Shown here: positions 47,660-57,310 of the stretch, piece by piece
Numbering within the stretch: the stretch's first letter is position 1
How the letters are laid out: each line of letters starts with the position of its first letter
NCBI RefSeq assembly: GCF_017255015.1
Contig: NZ_JAFKCS010000010.1
Span: forward strand, 61,525-125,524
Direction of reading: 5' to 3'
Source: Bowmanella yangjiangensis
GTDB lineage: Bacteria > Pseudomonadota > Gammaproteobacteria > Enterobacterales > Alteromonadaceae
Length of the DNA: 64,000 bases
Program-made: the position numbers and the translations under genes
Notes under the pieces: model-generated
What the model saw: only the letters and a program-made list of their open reading frames with translations
Database searches by the model: none
Told to the model about the DNA's origin: nothing

Positions 47660-48337
47660 TTTTCAATCCCTTTGTTGGCCTGTTTGTTTTTTCTCAGCGT
47701 GCCGTTGCGCGCCGATTGCGAATTTTCGGATAGCAGTTGGCAACAAGTAAAGTCAAAACAACAGGTTGAGTTATACCGCCGTAAAACTGACTCGGCGGTG
47801 AATGATGTAATGGCAAAGACGATAATCAGCAGTGATTTAAGTGCATTTATTCTGCTATTACGGGACACTGAACAAGGCCCAAACTGGATAGCCAACGCCA
47901 CACAAATCACCTTGCTGGAACGCCCACAATCAAACCAGGACCTGGTGCATAGCGTTTTTAATGCCCCTTGGCCAGTACATGACCGGGATTTGGTAACCCT
48001 ATCCCACTACGAACAAGACCCTGATACCCTGGTGCTGACCCTTACCGTAGAAGACGCCTCCGATGCGCTGCCAGGAATCCTGGGCATAGTCAGGCTACAA
48101 GGGGTATGGGCTCGCTGGACGCTGACGCCCTTACCAGCAGGTCAACTGGCGATCTGTTATCAGGGAAGTGCCGATGCAGCGGGCAATGTCCCCCATTGGC
48201 TGGCCAATCGCATGCTACTGGAGGGTACCTTTAAGACCTTTGTAGCGCTACGCAAAATACTTGTCACTCCCGCCTACCAAAATAAGCCATTGAGAGATAT
48301 CCGCGAACCCTCAGAAAAAATCCCAACCGACACTTAA
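47654..48337 (+). CDS. START-domain-like exported protein
   Basis: A 227-residue protein with a signal peptide (about 1-20) and a START/lipid-binding-fold domain: ELYRRKTDSAVNDVMAKTII, then APWPVHDRDLVTLSHY (about 98-113), then the C-terminal helix LANRMLLEGTFKTFVALRKIL. START domains bind lipids or hydrophobic molecules; the ligand is unknown. The start codon overlaps the -35 element of the divergent thrS promoter. Confidence 0.8.
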   Translation: MQFSIPLLACLFFLSVPLRADCEFSDSSWQQVKSKQQVELYRRKTDSAVNDVMAKTIISSDLSAFILLLRDTEQGPNWIANATQITLLERPQSNQDLVHSVFNAPWPVHDRDLVTLSHYEQDPDTLVLTLTVEDASDALPGILGIVRLQGVWARWTLTPLPAGQLAICYQGSADAAGNVPHWLANRMLLEGTFKTFVALRKILVTPAYQNKPLRDIREPSEKIPTDT

Positions 48338-48393
48338 CAATTCTTCGGGCTGTTCCATACTAAGGAAAGTGTCAGACAACCGGTTATCCGAGC

Positions 48394-49254
48394 ATGTGGC
48401 ATTTTATCAGTGAACAGATTAGCGAAAGATTGGGGCAGGATTTTGTCTGTGATGATATACGCCAAATTCATCAACAATTTCATACCCGCAGTTTTCGTGT
48501 AACGGATGGTCGTCAGCGTTACTTTATCAAGGTGGCTGACGCCATCGCTCTACCTCGACTGGAATGCGAAGCACAAGGCTTAGACCGGCTGCGCATTGAG
48601 GAAAGCATCAAGCTGCCTCACGTGATTTGCTCAGGTCGGGTATCACAATACAGTTTTCTGGTACTTGAATACCTCAATATGTCAGAGGGTTCGGTTGATT
48701 TGTGGTTTCAGTTTGGCCAGGGTCTGGCCAAGTTGCACCGCGCCAATATGCAAGAACAGTATGGCTGGGATGAAGACAACTATATAGGCGCAACTACCCA
48801 GCCCAATACCTGGCAAAAAAAGTGGTGTCAGTTTTTCGCCGAACAACGAATTGGCTATCTGCTACAGTTGCTTTGTGAAAAAGACGTTCTCAAGGTACCC
48901 ATTGATAAAGTGGTAACCTCCATTAAGCAGTTACTTGCTGGCCACTGCCCTCCTGCTTCACCACTGCATGGCGATCTCTGGCAGGGCAATACGGGTTTCT
49001 GGAAAACACAACCGGTGATGTTCGACCCGGCCTTTTATTTTGGTGACAGAGAGACAGATATCGCTATGACGGAATTATTCGGGCGGTTTCCTGAGCCTTT
49101 TTATCAGGGCTACCAAGAAATCTGGCCACTGAGTCCCGACTATCAATATCGCAAGCCCGTTTATCAGCTGTATCACCTGCTTAATCATGCTCTGTTGTTT
49201 GGTGGGCAGTACATCCAAACGGCAAAACTGCACTTGCAACATCTGGACAACTAG
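48394..49254 (+). CDS. Fructosamine/ketosamine kinase family protein
   Basis: A 286-residue kinase of the fructosamine-3-kinase family, which phosphorylates glycated amines so they decompose (protein deglycation). Family motifs: SFRVTDGRQRYFIKV (ATP-binding strand with Lys), FLVLEYLNM, GLAKLHRANMQEQYGWDEDNYIG, the catalytic LHGDLWQGNTGF and the metal-site MFDPAFYFGDRETDIAM. It lies in a plus-strand row after the START gene (56-bp gap). Confidence 0.92.
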   Translation: MWHFISEQISERLGQDFVCDDIRQIHQQFHTRSFRVTDGRQRYFIKVADAIALPRLECEAQGLDRLRIEESIKLPHVICSGRVSQYSFLVLEYLNMSEGSVDLWFQFGQGLAKLHRANMQEQYGWDEDNYIGATTQPNTWQKKWCQFFAEQRIGYLLQLLCEKDVLKVPIDKVVTSIKQLLAGHCPPASPLHGDLWQGNTGFWKTQPVMFDPAFYFGDRETDIAMTELFGRFPEPFYQGYQEIWPLSPDYQYRKPVYQLYHLLNHALLFGGQYIQTAKLHLQHLDN

Positions 49255-49313
49255 GCTGGAGCTAAACTAAAGACACCGGCATACTGATACTTCTATTACG
49301 GTCCGGAATTCTG

Positions 49314-50036
49314 ATGGAGAAGGTAGTTTTTATCAGCGGCAGTGCCAAACGCCTGGGAGCGGCCATTGCTCGAGCATTACATCTGCGTGGCTATAACGTG
49401 GTACTGCACTGTTTTGGCTCTTACCCCGAGGCAATAGCGCTTTATCAAGCATTAAACCTCGCTCGCCCAAACAGTGCAGAGTTGGTGCAAGGTGACCTGA
49501 CTGAGATCACCGAACTGGAGGGATTAGCCTGCAACATTCTCGCTAAGTTCGGCCGTTTGGATGCAGTTATCAACAATGCCTCCAGCTTTTTCCCTACACC
49601 GGTGAGCGACATCAGCCTTCAAGCTTGGCAAGCCCTGATTGGCAGCAATATGCAAGCGCCGCTGTTTTTAAGTCATTATCTGGCCGATGAGCTGAAACGG
49701 TGCAAAGGCACTATTATCAATATGGTAGATATTCATGCCTTGCGACCACTCGCTGGTTATAGCCTGTATTGTATGGCCAAAGCCGGATTAGTCAGTATGA
49801 CAGAATCTCTGGCCATCGAACTGGCACCCGAGGTAAGAGTCAATGCCATTGCCCCTGGCGCCATTCTGTGGCCCGAGGAGATAGAAGAACAGCAAAAGCA
49901 GCAGATCCTTAGCCAGATACCGTTGGGGCGCCTGGGTCTAGAGCATGACATTACGCATGCTGTCGAGTTTTTACTTGATGCCGGTTATATCACCGGGCAA
50001 ATTCTCAAAGTGGATGGTGGACGAAGTTTGACGTGA
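49314..50036 (+). CDS. Pteridine reductase-like SDR oxidoreductase
   Basis: A 240-residue short-chain dehydrogenase. The cofactor loop SGSAKRLGAAIARAL (Arg-containing, PTR1/FolM-like) at 8-22, the NNASSF motif (about 89) and the catalytic Y-x3-K YCMAK (about 152-156) are present, with the C-terminal GQILKVDGGRSL. It likely reduces dihydrobiopterin, dihydromonapterin or dihydrofolate with NADPH. The substrate is inferred from the family. Confidence 0.85.
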   Translation: MEKVVFISGSAKRLGAAIARALHLRGYNVVLHCFGSYPEAIALYQALNLARPNSAELVQGDLTEITELEGLACNILAKFGRLDAVINNASSFFPTPVSDISLQAWQALIGSNMQAPLFLSHYLADELKRCKGTIINMVDIHALRPLAGYSLYCMAKAGLVSMTESLAIELAPEVRVNAIAPGAILWPEEIEEQQKQQILSQIPLGRLGLEHDITHAVEFLLDAGYITGQILKVDGGRSLT

Positions 50037-50057
50037 CGCGGTTCAATCGGAGGTAGT

Positions 50058-50258
50058 ATGAAAATTAAAACAGTGAACATCCAGTGTCCCCATTGCGGGC
50101 ACTTAATGCATCTAACCTTGGATTACAGCCAAGGTGATCAGGATTACTTTGAAGATTGCAGTAACTGCTGCAATCCCATTCATATTAGAATGCGGTTGGA
50201 TGAAGCTAATCAGACGCTGTCGTATAACGTTGATGCAGACGACGAACAATATTACTGA
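50058..50258 (+). CDS. CPXCG-motif cysteine-rich protein
   Basis: A 66-residue small protein with CPHCG (residues 10-14) and a second cysteine cluster CSNCC (about 34-38), probably binding zinc, and an acidic C-terminus (DADDEQYY). It follows the pteridine reductase by 21 bp and precedes DUF3080 by 6 bp, so it is in the same operon. The function is unknown. Confidence 0.9.
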   Translation: MKIKTVNIQCPHCGHLMHLTLDYSQGDQDYFEDCSNCCNPIHIRMRLDEANQTLSYNVDADDEQYY

Positions 50259-50264
50259 ATTTTC

Positions 50265-51254
50265 ATGAGACTGGGATGTTTGCGTGTGCCCGGGTTGTTT
50301 GTCGGTTTGTTTTTACTTATGGCCTGTCAACCTGTATTGCAACGGGAGCTGGATGAATACGCCAGTCGTCTCGGCAACATAATCCAGCAACGCCCACCTG
50401 CTTTCGAATCGCCTCCGCCACTGAGTTTACCTGCCAAACAGTCTTATCAGCCAGTTGAAGTGAGCATCAACCTAAGTGAATTCTATGCCCTGCGACATTG
50501 CCGTTTATACAGCTTAGTGGCAGAGCGAAACACCGCTCTTGGCAAACTACAGGGATTATCACAACGTTATATTTATGAACAAAAGCTGCTAAGTGCTATA
50601 CAAGAGTGTCTGATCAACACCAGTGACCCAGATTTGATAACCCGGCTTAGCGAATGGCAAGCAGCTAAATATCAAGGGGTTATTCCTTTATGGTCGGCCT
50701 TGCTGGATGCCAATGAGCTTCGCAGCAGCCTGGCAGGAACCCGGCAGCAACAGATTCCGGAAACCGCTTTACTGGATAGTAGCCGCACAGCACTAGACTA
50801 CCTGATAAGCATTGCGCCGCAATCCAACGGCATTCAAAGTGAACAACTAGAGCAACACTTACAGGTTCTGCATCAGGGCCAATTACCAGCCAGGTGGTTT
50901 CAGACTCGACGCATACTGACTGCTTACCTGCAAACGCTGACACCCTGGCTGGAGTCACAACCAATCAGTTGTCACCGAACTGAAACCAGTGAATACCTGC
51001 GTAATGTATTCGCCCTGTTTTTCATTGAAAAAATTCAACCTATTGCCGGTCAGCTTGCGCACTATCAATATGAATTGGCCCCGCGTCTACAACAGTTATA
51101 TGCCCATGGCCCAAAGTCAATGCAAGACTGGCTGGCCGAACGGAACGCTGAACAAAGGGCCTTCGCATTGGCATTGCAGTCCCATGTAAGTTGGTGGCAA
51201 GCACTGTTCAAGCAATGTAAATTAAGCTTACCGTCTCACCGCCATACCCCTTAA
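50265..51254 (+). CDS. DUF3080 family lipoprotein
   Basis: A 329-residue lipoprotein with a hydrophobic signal and lipobox LLMAC (Cys21). The mature part is helical, with conserved stretches LRHCRLYSLVAERNTALGKL (about 76-95) and ARWFQTRRILTAYLQTLTPWL. It is the last gene of the operon starting with the pteridine reductase. The function is unknown. Confidence 0.85.
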   Translation: MRLGCLRVPGLFVGLFLLMACQPVLQRELDEYASRLGNIIQQRPPAFESPPPLSLPAKQSYQPVEVSINLSEFYALRHCRLYSLVAERNTALGKLQGLSQRYIYEQKLLSAIQECLINTSDPDLITRLSEWQAAKYQGVIPLWSALLDANELRSSLAGTRQQQIPETALLDSSRTALDYLISIAPQSNGIQSEQLEQHLQVLHQGQLPARWFQTRRILTAYLQTLTPWLESQPISCHRTETSEYLRNVFALFFIEKIQPIAGQLAHYQYELAPRLQQLYAHGPKSMQDWLAERNAEQRAFALALQSHVSWWQALFKQCKLSLPSHRHTP

Positions 51255-51288
51255 AATTACTCTGCTACTCAGCCAATACGTTGGTTTC

Positions 51289-51344
51289 TTTCACTTTTTC
51301 ATAATCACTTCTAGTATTGTACTGTTCCCGTCATGGCATGACGG
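51289..51344 (+). promoter_or_regulatory. Promoter and 17-bp palindromic operator of the RND efflux operon
   Basis: A possible promoter TTTCAC (51289-51294), 17 bp, TAGTAT (51312-51317) is followed by CCGTCATG-G-CATGACGG (51328-51344), a perfect palindrome just after the expected start site, 50 bp before the adaptor ATG. The position suits a repressor such as a TetR- or MarR-type protein; none is encoded nearby. Confidence 0.5.
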
Positions 51345-51393
51345 CAGCAACAATAACAACAAGCCGTAGATTATGTTTATCGGGGAGATTGCC

Positions 51394-52557
51394 ATGAGGT
51401 GTTTGAGGTTTCGCACATCCTATCCTTTCGTCATTCTGCTGACTTTGCTACTCAGCGCTTGTGACAAGCAACCATCAGCTCCTGCAACCTCCCCCTTACC
51501 TTCGGTCACCGTGTATGCCATTGAAGTACAGGATGTAGGTAACTATCGCGAGTTTGTCGCACGTACTGAAGCCTATCAGGAGGTTGACCTTTTAGCCCGG
51601 GTTGCAGGAGAACTGATCGAACGCAACTTCGATGAAGGCAGCTTTGTTGAACGAGACCGCTTGTTGTTGCGTATTGATCCAGCCGAGTACCAGTCGGGCG
51701 TCGCTCAGGCAGAGGCAGACCTGAACAGTAAAGTTGCCGCGGCGGAAGGTGCAGAGCGCGATCTGAAACGTGGCAAGGATGTCGCAAAGCAGGGTTACAT
51801 ATCCCAATCTGACCTGGACAAGCTAACCACTATGGCCTCCCAAGCAAGAGCCGGCGTAGAAGCTGCCAAGGCCGCCTTAGATAAAGCCAAACTCAACCTA
51901 AGTTACACCGAAATTCGTGCGCCATTTTCCGGCCTGATCGGTAAGGTAACCTACAGCACAGGTAATGTGGTTGGGCCACAAAGTGGCCCCCTTGCCACTC
52001 TCACTGCTATTGACCCTATTTACGTTAGCTTTCAAGTCGAAGAAGCGGATTATATCAGCTACCGCCAGCGTAACAGTCAAACCCAGCAAAGTCCGGCACA
52101 AGCACCTTTCGAACTAAAACTGCGACTGCCGAATAATACCGAGTATGGCCAAACCGGCACCCTGGATTTTGCCGATACTAAAATTGACCAAAGTACGGGT
52201 ACTGTTGAATTAAGGGCGTTCTTTGCTAACCCGGAACAGATCGTGATGCCTGGTCTGTTTGTCACCCTGATGGTGGAAAGTAAAGACAAAAGCCAGTTAG
52301 CAATGGTGCCTCAGGCTGCAGTACAAGAAAGCCAGCAAGGCAAGTTTGTGTTAGTGGTTAATAGTAATCAGGAAGTCAGCCGTCGCTCGGTCAGTCTCGG
52401 CCGCCGTATTCACGCCATGTGGGCGGTGGAATCGGGCCTAAATGCCGGCGACCAAGTGATCATTGAAGGGCTGCAAAAAGTCAGGCCCGGCATCTTGGTG
52501 CAAAGTGTGGTGAAACACGTCGACCCCGTCACGGGTGTTGTCAGCGATAAACCATGA
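51394..52557 (+). CDS. RND efflux periplasmic adaptor (membrane fusion lipoprotein)
   Basis: A 387-residue HlyD/AcrA-type adaptor. Signal with lipobox LLSAC (Cys near 24), biotinyl-lipoyl-like half ARVAGELIERNFDEGSFVERD, hairpin coiled coil (about 95-150), second lipoyl half LSYTEIRAPFSGLIGKV, and the beta-barrel and membrane-proximal domains. The frame begins at 51373, but the ATG at 51394 has GGGGAG upstream. It precedes the pump gene by 9 bp. No outer-membrane TolC-type gene follows, so the pump likely uses one encoded elsewhere. Confidence 0.93.
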   Translation: MRCLRFRTSYPFVILLTLLLSACDKQPSAPATSPLPSVTVYAIEVQDVGNYREFVARTEAYQEVDLLARVAGELIERNFDEGSFVERDRLLLRIDPAEYQSGVAQAEADLNSKVAAAEGAERDLKRGKDVAKQGYISQSDLDKLTTMASQARAGVEAAKAALDKAKLNLSYTEIRAPFSGLIGKVTYSTGNVVGPQSGPLATLTAIDPIYVSFQVEEADYISYRQRNSQTQQSPAQAPFELKLRLPNNTEYGQTGTLDFADTKIDQSTGTVELRAFFANPEQIVMPGLFVTLMVESKDKSQLAMVPQAAVQESQQGKFVLVVNSNQEVSRRSVSLGRRIHAMWAVESGLNAGDQVIIEGLQKVRPGILVQSVVKHVDPVTGVVSDKP

Positions 52558-52566
52558 GGCTGGCCT

Positions 52567-55500
52567 ATGATCAGTAAAACCTTTATCCACCGGCCCAAGT
52601 TTGCGCTGGTTATATCCATTGTTATTACTTTGGCCGGTTTAATTGCCCTAACCCAATTGCCGGTCAACATGTACCCGCAAATCACCCCTCCCCAGGTGCA
52701 AATTAGTGCTGTCTATCCCGGTGCATCAGCGCAAATTGTTGAAGAGTCCGTTATTAGGCCGATTGAGGAAAAGGTCAATGGCGTGGAAAACATGATGTAC
52801 ATGGAGTCTACAGCGTCCAACAACGGCACAGCAAATATCACCATTTACTTCAAGGTTGGCACTGATACCGATATTGCTCAGGTGAATGTGCAAAACCGGG
52901 TGGCGCTGGCTGAAGCTGGTTTACCTGAAGAAGTTAAACGCCAAGGGGTGTCAGTTAAAAAGCAATCCAGCAATATGTTGATGGGTGTGACCTTATATTC
53001 AGATAACCAAGACTTGGATGCGATATTTCTCTCCAATTACGCCACCAACTATTTAACCGAGCCCTTGGGCCGTTTAAAAGGTGTAGCGGCTGCAACCGTG
53101 ATGGGTGAAAAAACCTATTCCATGCGGATTTGGCTAAACCCAGACAAGATGACAACATTAGGTATTACCGTTAGCGACATTCGCCAGGCGCTGGGTGAAC
53201 AAAACACCATAGTCGCCGCCGGTAAGCTAGGGGCTGCTCCCGCCACCACCGGACAGCAATTTGAATACGCTATTCAGGCCAGAGGCAGATTGCAAAGCCC
53301 GGAAGAGTTTGGCCAGACGATCATCAGAGCAAACCCGAATGGAAATTTTGTGCGTCTGCGTGATATTGCCAGAATTGAGTTGGGCTCTAAAGACTATGCC
53401 ATTGAAGCCAAACTTAACCAGCAAGACACTGCATTTCTGGTGATATATCAGCTGTCAGAAGCCAATGCGACTGAAGTCGCTGCACTGGTTAAGGCAAAAA
53501 TGACCGAACTCAGCAAAGCTTTTCCTGAAGGTTTGCACTACTCCATACCATTTGACAGTACAGCCTTTATTGAACGCTCTATTGACGAAGTGGTAGCCAC
53601 TTTATTTGAAGCTGTGGCCCTGGTTATTCTGGTCGTGTTCCTGTTCCTGCAAAACTGGCGGGCCACCATTATTCCCTCTATTGCCATTCCCGTCTCGCTA
53701 ATTGGTACATTCGCCTGCATGCTGGCACTGGGCTACAGCATTAACACCATTACCTTGTTTGGCTTGGTACTGGCTATCGGCATCGTGGTCGATGATGCCA
53801 TTATCGTAATTGAAAATGTTGAGCGTATTTTAAAAGAAGAACAGTTGCCGGTGAAAGACGCCGTAACTAAAGCCATGCAGCAGGTCACAGGGCCAATAAT
53901 TGCGACCACCCTGGTGTTGCTGGCTGTATTTGTGCCAGTGGGTTTTATGCCAGGTATCACTGGCGAGCTGTATAAACAGTTTTCTGTCACTATTTCCTGC
54001 GCAGTGCTGATTTCCTCTATCAATGCCCTGACCCTCAGCCCAGCGTTGTGCACCCTATTACTAAATAAGGACATGCATCCAGTACGCTGGCTGGCATTTT
54101 TTGAACGCGGCATTTTATTTAGCACCCACCATTACCAAGGGATGGTACAACAGATCCTAAGACGGGCTGGACGTATGGGTCTGTTTGCCTTGCTATTGTT
54201 TGGTACGACATTGTGGCTGGTAAAGACAGTTCCCACTGCCTTTGTTCCTGGTGAGGATCAGGGTTTTGTGTTTGTTGACGTTCAACTACCCGATGCCGCT
54301 GCGAGCAAACGCACCCTGGATGTGATGGGTAAAATTGATGGCATTGTACGTAAGGAACCTGCCGTTACGGATTTTATCGCCGTGTCGGGTATTTCTTTGC
54401 TTGGTGGCGCTGCCTCTAACAATGGGCTGGGGATTGCAGTACTGAAGGATTGGGAAGAACGTAAAGATTCGTCTCTTGGGCTACAGCAGTTGATCCCAAG
54501 GTTGATGGGGCAACTTTGGAGCCTGCCAGATGCCCAGATTATGGTATTCAACCCGCCGCCCATCCCTGGCCTCGGGGCCAGTTCGGGCTTTGAATTTCGC
54601 CTGCAGGATAGTGAAGGACGCGACCCGGTTGCTCTGGCACAAGTCATGAACGGACTGATCTATGAAGCCAACCAACGCCCTGAATTGACCAGCGTATTCA
54701 GTACCTATAGAGCGAATGTACCGCAATATTTGCTAGAGATAGACCGTAATAAAGCCAAGGCTCAAGGCGTTGCATTGAATGATATTTTCCTGACCCTGCA
54801 AGCCCAACTAGGGTCCTTATATATCAATGACTTCAACCAATTTGGCCGCACTTACAAAGTCATGATACAAGCCGATGCTGCCTATCGTACACAGGCCGCT
54901 GATTTGCAACACTATTATGTGCGTAATACCCAGGGGGATATGGTACCACTAACCACACTGGCATCATTACAGCCGATACTGGGGCCAACCAGTATTCAGC
55001 ATTTCAATCTATACCGCAGTGCCAGTATCAGTGGCCAGGCCAATACTGGTTATTCCAGTGGTCAAGCCATTGCGACTATGCAAGAGCTGGCTGAAGCATT
55101 GCCCACCGGATACACCTACGAATGGGCTGGACAATCCAAACAAGAACTGGAAGCTGGCAATATGGCCCCCGTTTTATTTGGCCTGGCAGTGTTGTTTGTC
55201 TATTTGTTTTTAGTCGCCCAATACGAAAGTTGGAGCATTCCATTTTCGGTAATTGCCGCCGTTCCGTTAGCGTTACTCGGCGCTATGCTGGGACTCTTTA
55301 CAGTAGGTCTTGCCAACAATATTTATGCGCAAGTGGGGCTGATATTGTTGATTGGTTTGTCTACCAAGACCGCGATTTTGATTGTGGAATTTGCCATGGA
55401 GCAACGAGCTCAGGGCAAGAGTATTTATGAGGCTGCATTGAACGCAGCGAGACTTAGATTTAGAGCGGTTCTCATGACAGCCCTATCCTTCATACTCGGC

Positions 55501-55671
55501 GTTTTGCCTTTAGTATTTGCCAGCGGCGCCGGTGCCGCCAGCCGTGTGTCGCTAGGTCTGACGGTCTTATGCGGTATGATTGCTGCGACCTTACTCGGCA
55601 CCTTGCTGGTTCCATTGTTTTATCAGTTGGTACAGCAACTAAGAGAGCGTATCAAAGGGCAGAATAGTTAG
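52567..55671 (+). CDS. RND multidrug efflux pump, AcrB/HAE1 family
   Basis: A 1034-residue inner-membrane proton/drug antiporter with 12 TMs. Residues for proton relay are present: the Asp pair in [17 protein letters not shown] (TM4, about 405-420) and Lys in [14 protein letters not shown] (TM10, about 937). The N-terminus [20 protein letters not shown] is typical. No truncation was seen. It shares the operon with the adaptor. Confidence 0.96.
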   Translation: MISKTFIHRPKFALVISIVITLAGLIALTQLPVNMYPQITPPQVQISAVYPGASAQIVEESVIRPIEEKVNGVENMMYMESTASNNGTANITIYFKVGTDTDIAQVNVQNRVALAEAGLPEEVKRQGVSVKKQSSNMLMGVTLYSDNQDLDAIFLSNYATNYLTEPLGRLKGVAAATVMGEKTYSMRIWLNPDKMTTLGITVSDIRQALGEQNTIVAAGKLGAAPATTGQQFEYAIQARGRLQSPEEFGQTIIRANPNGNFVRLRDIARIELGSKDYAIEAKLNQQDTAFLVIYQLSEANATEVAALVKAKMTELSKAFPEGLHYSIPFDSTAFIERSIDEVVATLFEAVALVILVVFLFLQNWRATIIPSIAIPVSLIGTFACMLALGYSINTITLFGLVLAIGIVVDDAIIVIENVERILKEEQLPVKDAVTKAMQQVTGPIIATTLVLLAVFVPVGFMPGITGELYKQFSVTISCAVLISSINALTLSPALCTLLLNKDMHPVRWLAFFERGILFSTHHYQGMVQQILRRAGRMGLFALLLFGTTLWLVKTVPTAFVPGEDQGFVFVDVQLPDAAASKRTLDVMGKIDGIVRKEPAVTDFIAVSGISLLGGAASNNGLGIAVLKDWEERKDSSLGLQQLIPRLMGQLWSLPDAQIMVFNPPPIPGLGASSGFEFRLQDSEGRDPVALAQVMNGLIYEANQRPELTSVFSTYRANVPQYLLEIDRNKAKAQGVALNDIFLTLQAQLGSLYINDFNQFGRTYKVMIQADAAYRTQAADLQHYYVRNTQGDMVPLTTLASLQPILGPTSIQHFNLYRSASISGQANTGYSSGQAIATMQELAEALPTGYTYEWAGQSKQELEAGNMAPVLFGLAVLFVYLFLVAQYESWSIPFSVIAAVPLALLGAMLGLFTVGLANNIYAQVGLILLIGLSTKTAILIVEFAMEQRAQGKSIYEAALNAARLRFRAVLMTALSFILGVLPLVFASGAGAASRVSLGLTVLCGMIAATLLGTLLVPLFYQLVQQLRERIKGQNS

Positions 55672-55706
55672 GTTACGCATAACCAATATTGCTCGACGAG
55701 TTTAAC

Positions 55707-56084
55707 TTAACGGTCTAGCAGCCATGCCAAGGCGTCGCTTTCTTCTTCAAAGTAACGGGCTTCGCCACCAATAAACCAACTGCCTAAACGAGTTAGCAGT
55801 GCCTGTATACGGTTGTGCCCAACCACAGCGATTCGGTTAAAGGCATTACCGTGTTTATAACCCAACTGAAAGTCGTCCCAGGCCGCCCTCAATTCCCAGC
55901 CCTCGAAGTCCCTGGCATCTACCAAAGCATTTATCTTAGGCTTAGTTAAACCGGCTACGGCTTGCTCTAACATAGGGGTTAAAAGTTGGTAGTCATCATG
56001 AGTCAGTTTTCCCCAAACCCGCAGCGTCATAAATACGTTTTCATCGTGCCTTTCAAGCCCGATGGCCATACCATGTCTGCTCAT
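55707..56084 (-). CDS. STAS/SpoIIAA-like protein
   Basis: A 125-residue protein of the SpoIIAA-like (DUF3478) group: FMTLRVWGKLTHDDYQLLTPML, then INALVDARDFEGWELRAAWDDF and RIAVVGHNRIQALLTRLGSWF. Family members have a STAS-like fold; the function is unknown. It is convergent with the RND pump, with a 35-bp gap. Confidence 0.85.
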   Translation of the reverse strand: MSRHGMAIGLERHDENVFMTLRVWGKLTHDDYQLLTPMLEQAVAGLTKPKINALVDARDFEGWELRAAWDDFQLGYKHGNAFNRIAVVGHNRIQALLTRLGSWFIGGEARYFEEESDALAWLLDR

Positions 56085-56143
56085 TCCTGTTCCTTATCAA
56101 GCTAGGTACTTAAGAATAATAGGCGGCACAGAAAGCCGCGAGT

Positions 56144-56650
56144 TTATAAGGGCAGTGCCATCACCTTTATGCCAATGTCTTGAAGATCCGTTTGAAAAGA
56201 CAATTCACCCAGACATTTGAAGCGCTCACGAGTGTAAAAACGTTCACCCTGTATATTAGATTTCTGCACATCCAACCATACAAACGGCTCTTCTCTTCTA
56301 CGCGCCTCCTCAACAACTTCGCTAAGCATGGCTTTGCCATAACCTCTGCCTGTTGTTCCGGATAGGAAATAAATCTTCTGTAGCTCAGCACCAGCTAGCT
56401 GGCGAATTGGATCCAGCCTTCGCCAGTTTACCTTGGCAAAGCCCTGCACTATGCCCTGCTCTTCCAGTAGCCACCATGTGTGGCAGGGTGAAGACAGACT
56501 CTGTGCAACGGTATCCTCAGCGAATTACTCGGCTAAGTAGCGCTCAAGAGCAGACGGCGACCAAATATCAGCAAAGTGCTGTCGGTAGCTCTTTCTACCA
56601 ATAGCTTGTACCTGAGTAAGATCTTCAATACTGGCCTGCCGAATTTGCAT
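56144..56650 (-). pseudogene. GNAT acetyltransferase interrupted by an in-frame stop
   Basis: From the ATG at 56650 (GAGGAAG upstream) the frame reads MQIRQASIEDLTQVQAIGRK and on to LERYLAE, then meets TAA at codon 42 (56525-56527). It then continues in the same frame as FAEDTVAQSLSS through to TTGRGYGKAMLSEVVEEA (acetyl-CoA loop) and the normal C-terminus. Without the stop it would be a complete 168-residue GNAT protein. No frameshift is needed. It may be a recent pseudogene, a sequencing error, or a two-part gene; the ORF after the stop (from the alternative start at 56449) is too short to fold alone. Confidence 0.75.
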
Positions 56651-56955
56651 CTTTCTTCCTCATTATTAACCCAACAGCTAGACGTAATTAAAAAGTCCCC
56701 TAAGGCCACTAAAATCTTCAAATCAAGACTAAATAGCGTAATAAACCCATTTAGAACAAGTCAAACAAGGTCAACTTTGCCAATCAGGGAAATAAAGTTA
56801 ATTAATAAAATGGTGCACATGCTGCGCTGAACACCGCCAGAGAAACCTTTAAAGGAAACACCTGAGATTTAGTGCTATGCGTTATGGGGAAACTAGGGAC
56901 TAGTGTACCTTTGTGCTTACGCCAAGCAGCCAATAACGGCTGCACCAAACGCACA
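56651..56955. other. Intergenic region between the broken GNAT gene and tRNA-Ser
   Basis: This 305-bp AT-rich stretch carries no convincing ORF. A small hairpin GCAGCC/GGCTGC (about 56927-56944) lies near the tRNA terminator. Nothing else was recognised. Confidence 0.4.
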
Positions 56956-56995
56956 AAGAAAAAGGCCCCGTTCTTTCGAACGGGGCCTTTTTCTT
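56956..56995 (-). terminator. tRNA-Ser terminator (bidirectional)
   Basis: A 13-bp stem AAAGGCCCCGTTC/GAACGGGGCCTTT with a 4-base loop and T runs on both sides, immediately after the tRNA 3' end. Confidence 0.92.
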
Positions 56996-57000
56996 ATATA

Positions 57001-57092
57001 TGGCGGAGAGCGAGGGATTCGAACCCCCGGAAGGTTTAACCCTTCGCCTGATTTCAAGTCAGGTGCATTCAACCGAGCTCTGCCAGCTCTCC
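57001..57092 (-). tRNA. serT: tRNA-Ser (UGA)
   Basis: A 92-nt type II tRNA including an encoded CCA. The acceptor GGAGAGC pairs with GCUCUCC, the anticodon loop is CUUGAAA within ACCUGA/UCAGGU (anticodon UGA), and there is a long variable arm (GAAGGGUUAAACCUUC) and the T-arm GGGGGUUCGAAUCCCUC. It reads UCA and related serine codons. The yccA-serT neighbourhood is as in E. coli. Confidence 0.97.
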
Positions 57093-57103
57093 AAGTGGCG
57101 TGC

Positions 57104-57132
57104 ATACTAATGAGCTTTTGATGCCTTGTAAA
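57104..57132 (-). promoter_or_regulatory. tRNA-Ser promoter
   Basis: -35 TTTACA (57132-57127), 17 bp, -10 TAGTAT (57109-57104), followed by a GC-rich discriminator GCACGCC, typical of growth-rate-controlled stable-RNA promoters, 12 bp before the mature 5' end. Confidence 0.75.
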
Positions 57133-57310
57133 GGGTATTTTTCCTTTAAATTACTGAATGATGACACTTTGACCACTTTGCTCTAATAAACAGCAATCCG
57201 GCGCAATCCAACCTCGTCACATCCGGAATTTCTTGAAAATGGAACTAAAGCCCATAAAAATAGCCAAAGAAATCAGCTAGTGTTTAACTGGTTTAACTTC
57301 GGAGTGATAA

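Noticed and set aside
56903..57121. 72-codon plus-strand ORF containing GGERGIRTPG
   Set aside because: This is the well-known false protein read from the antisense strand of tRNA-Ser; the tRNA, its promoter and its terminator explain the whole stretch.
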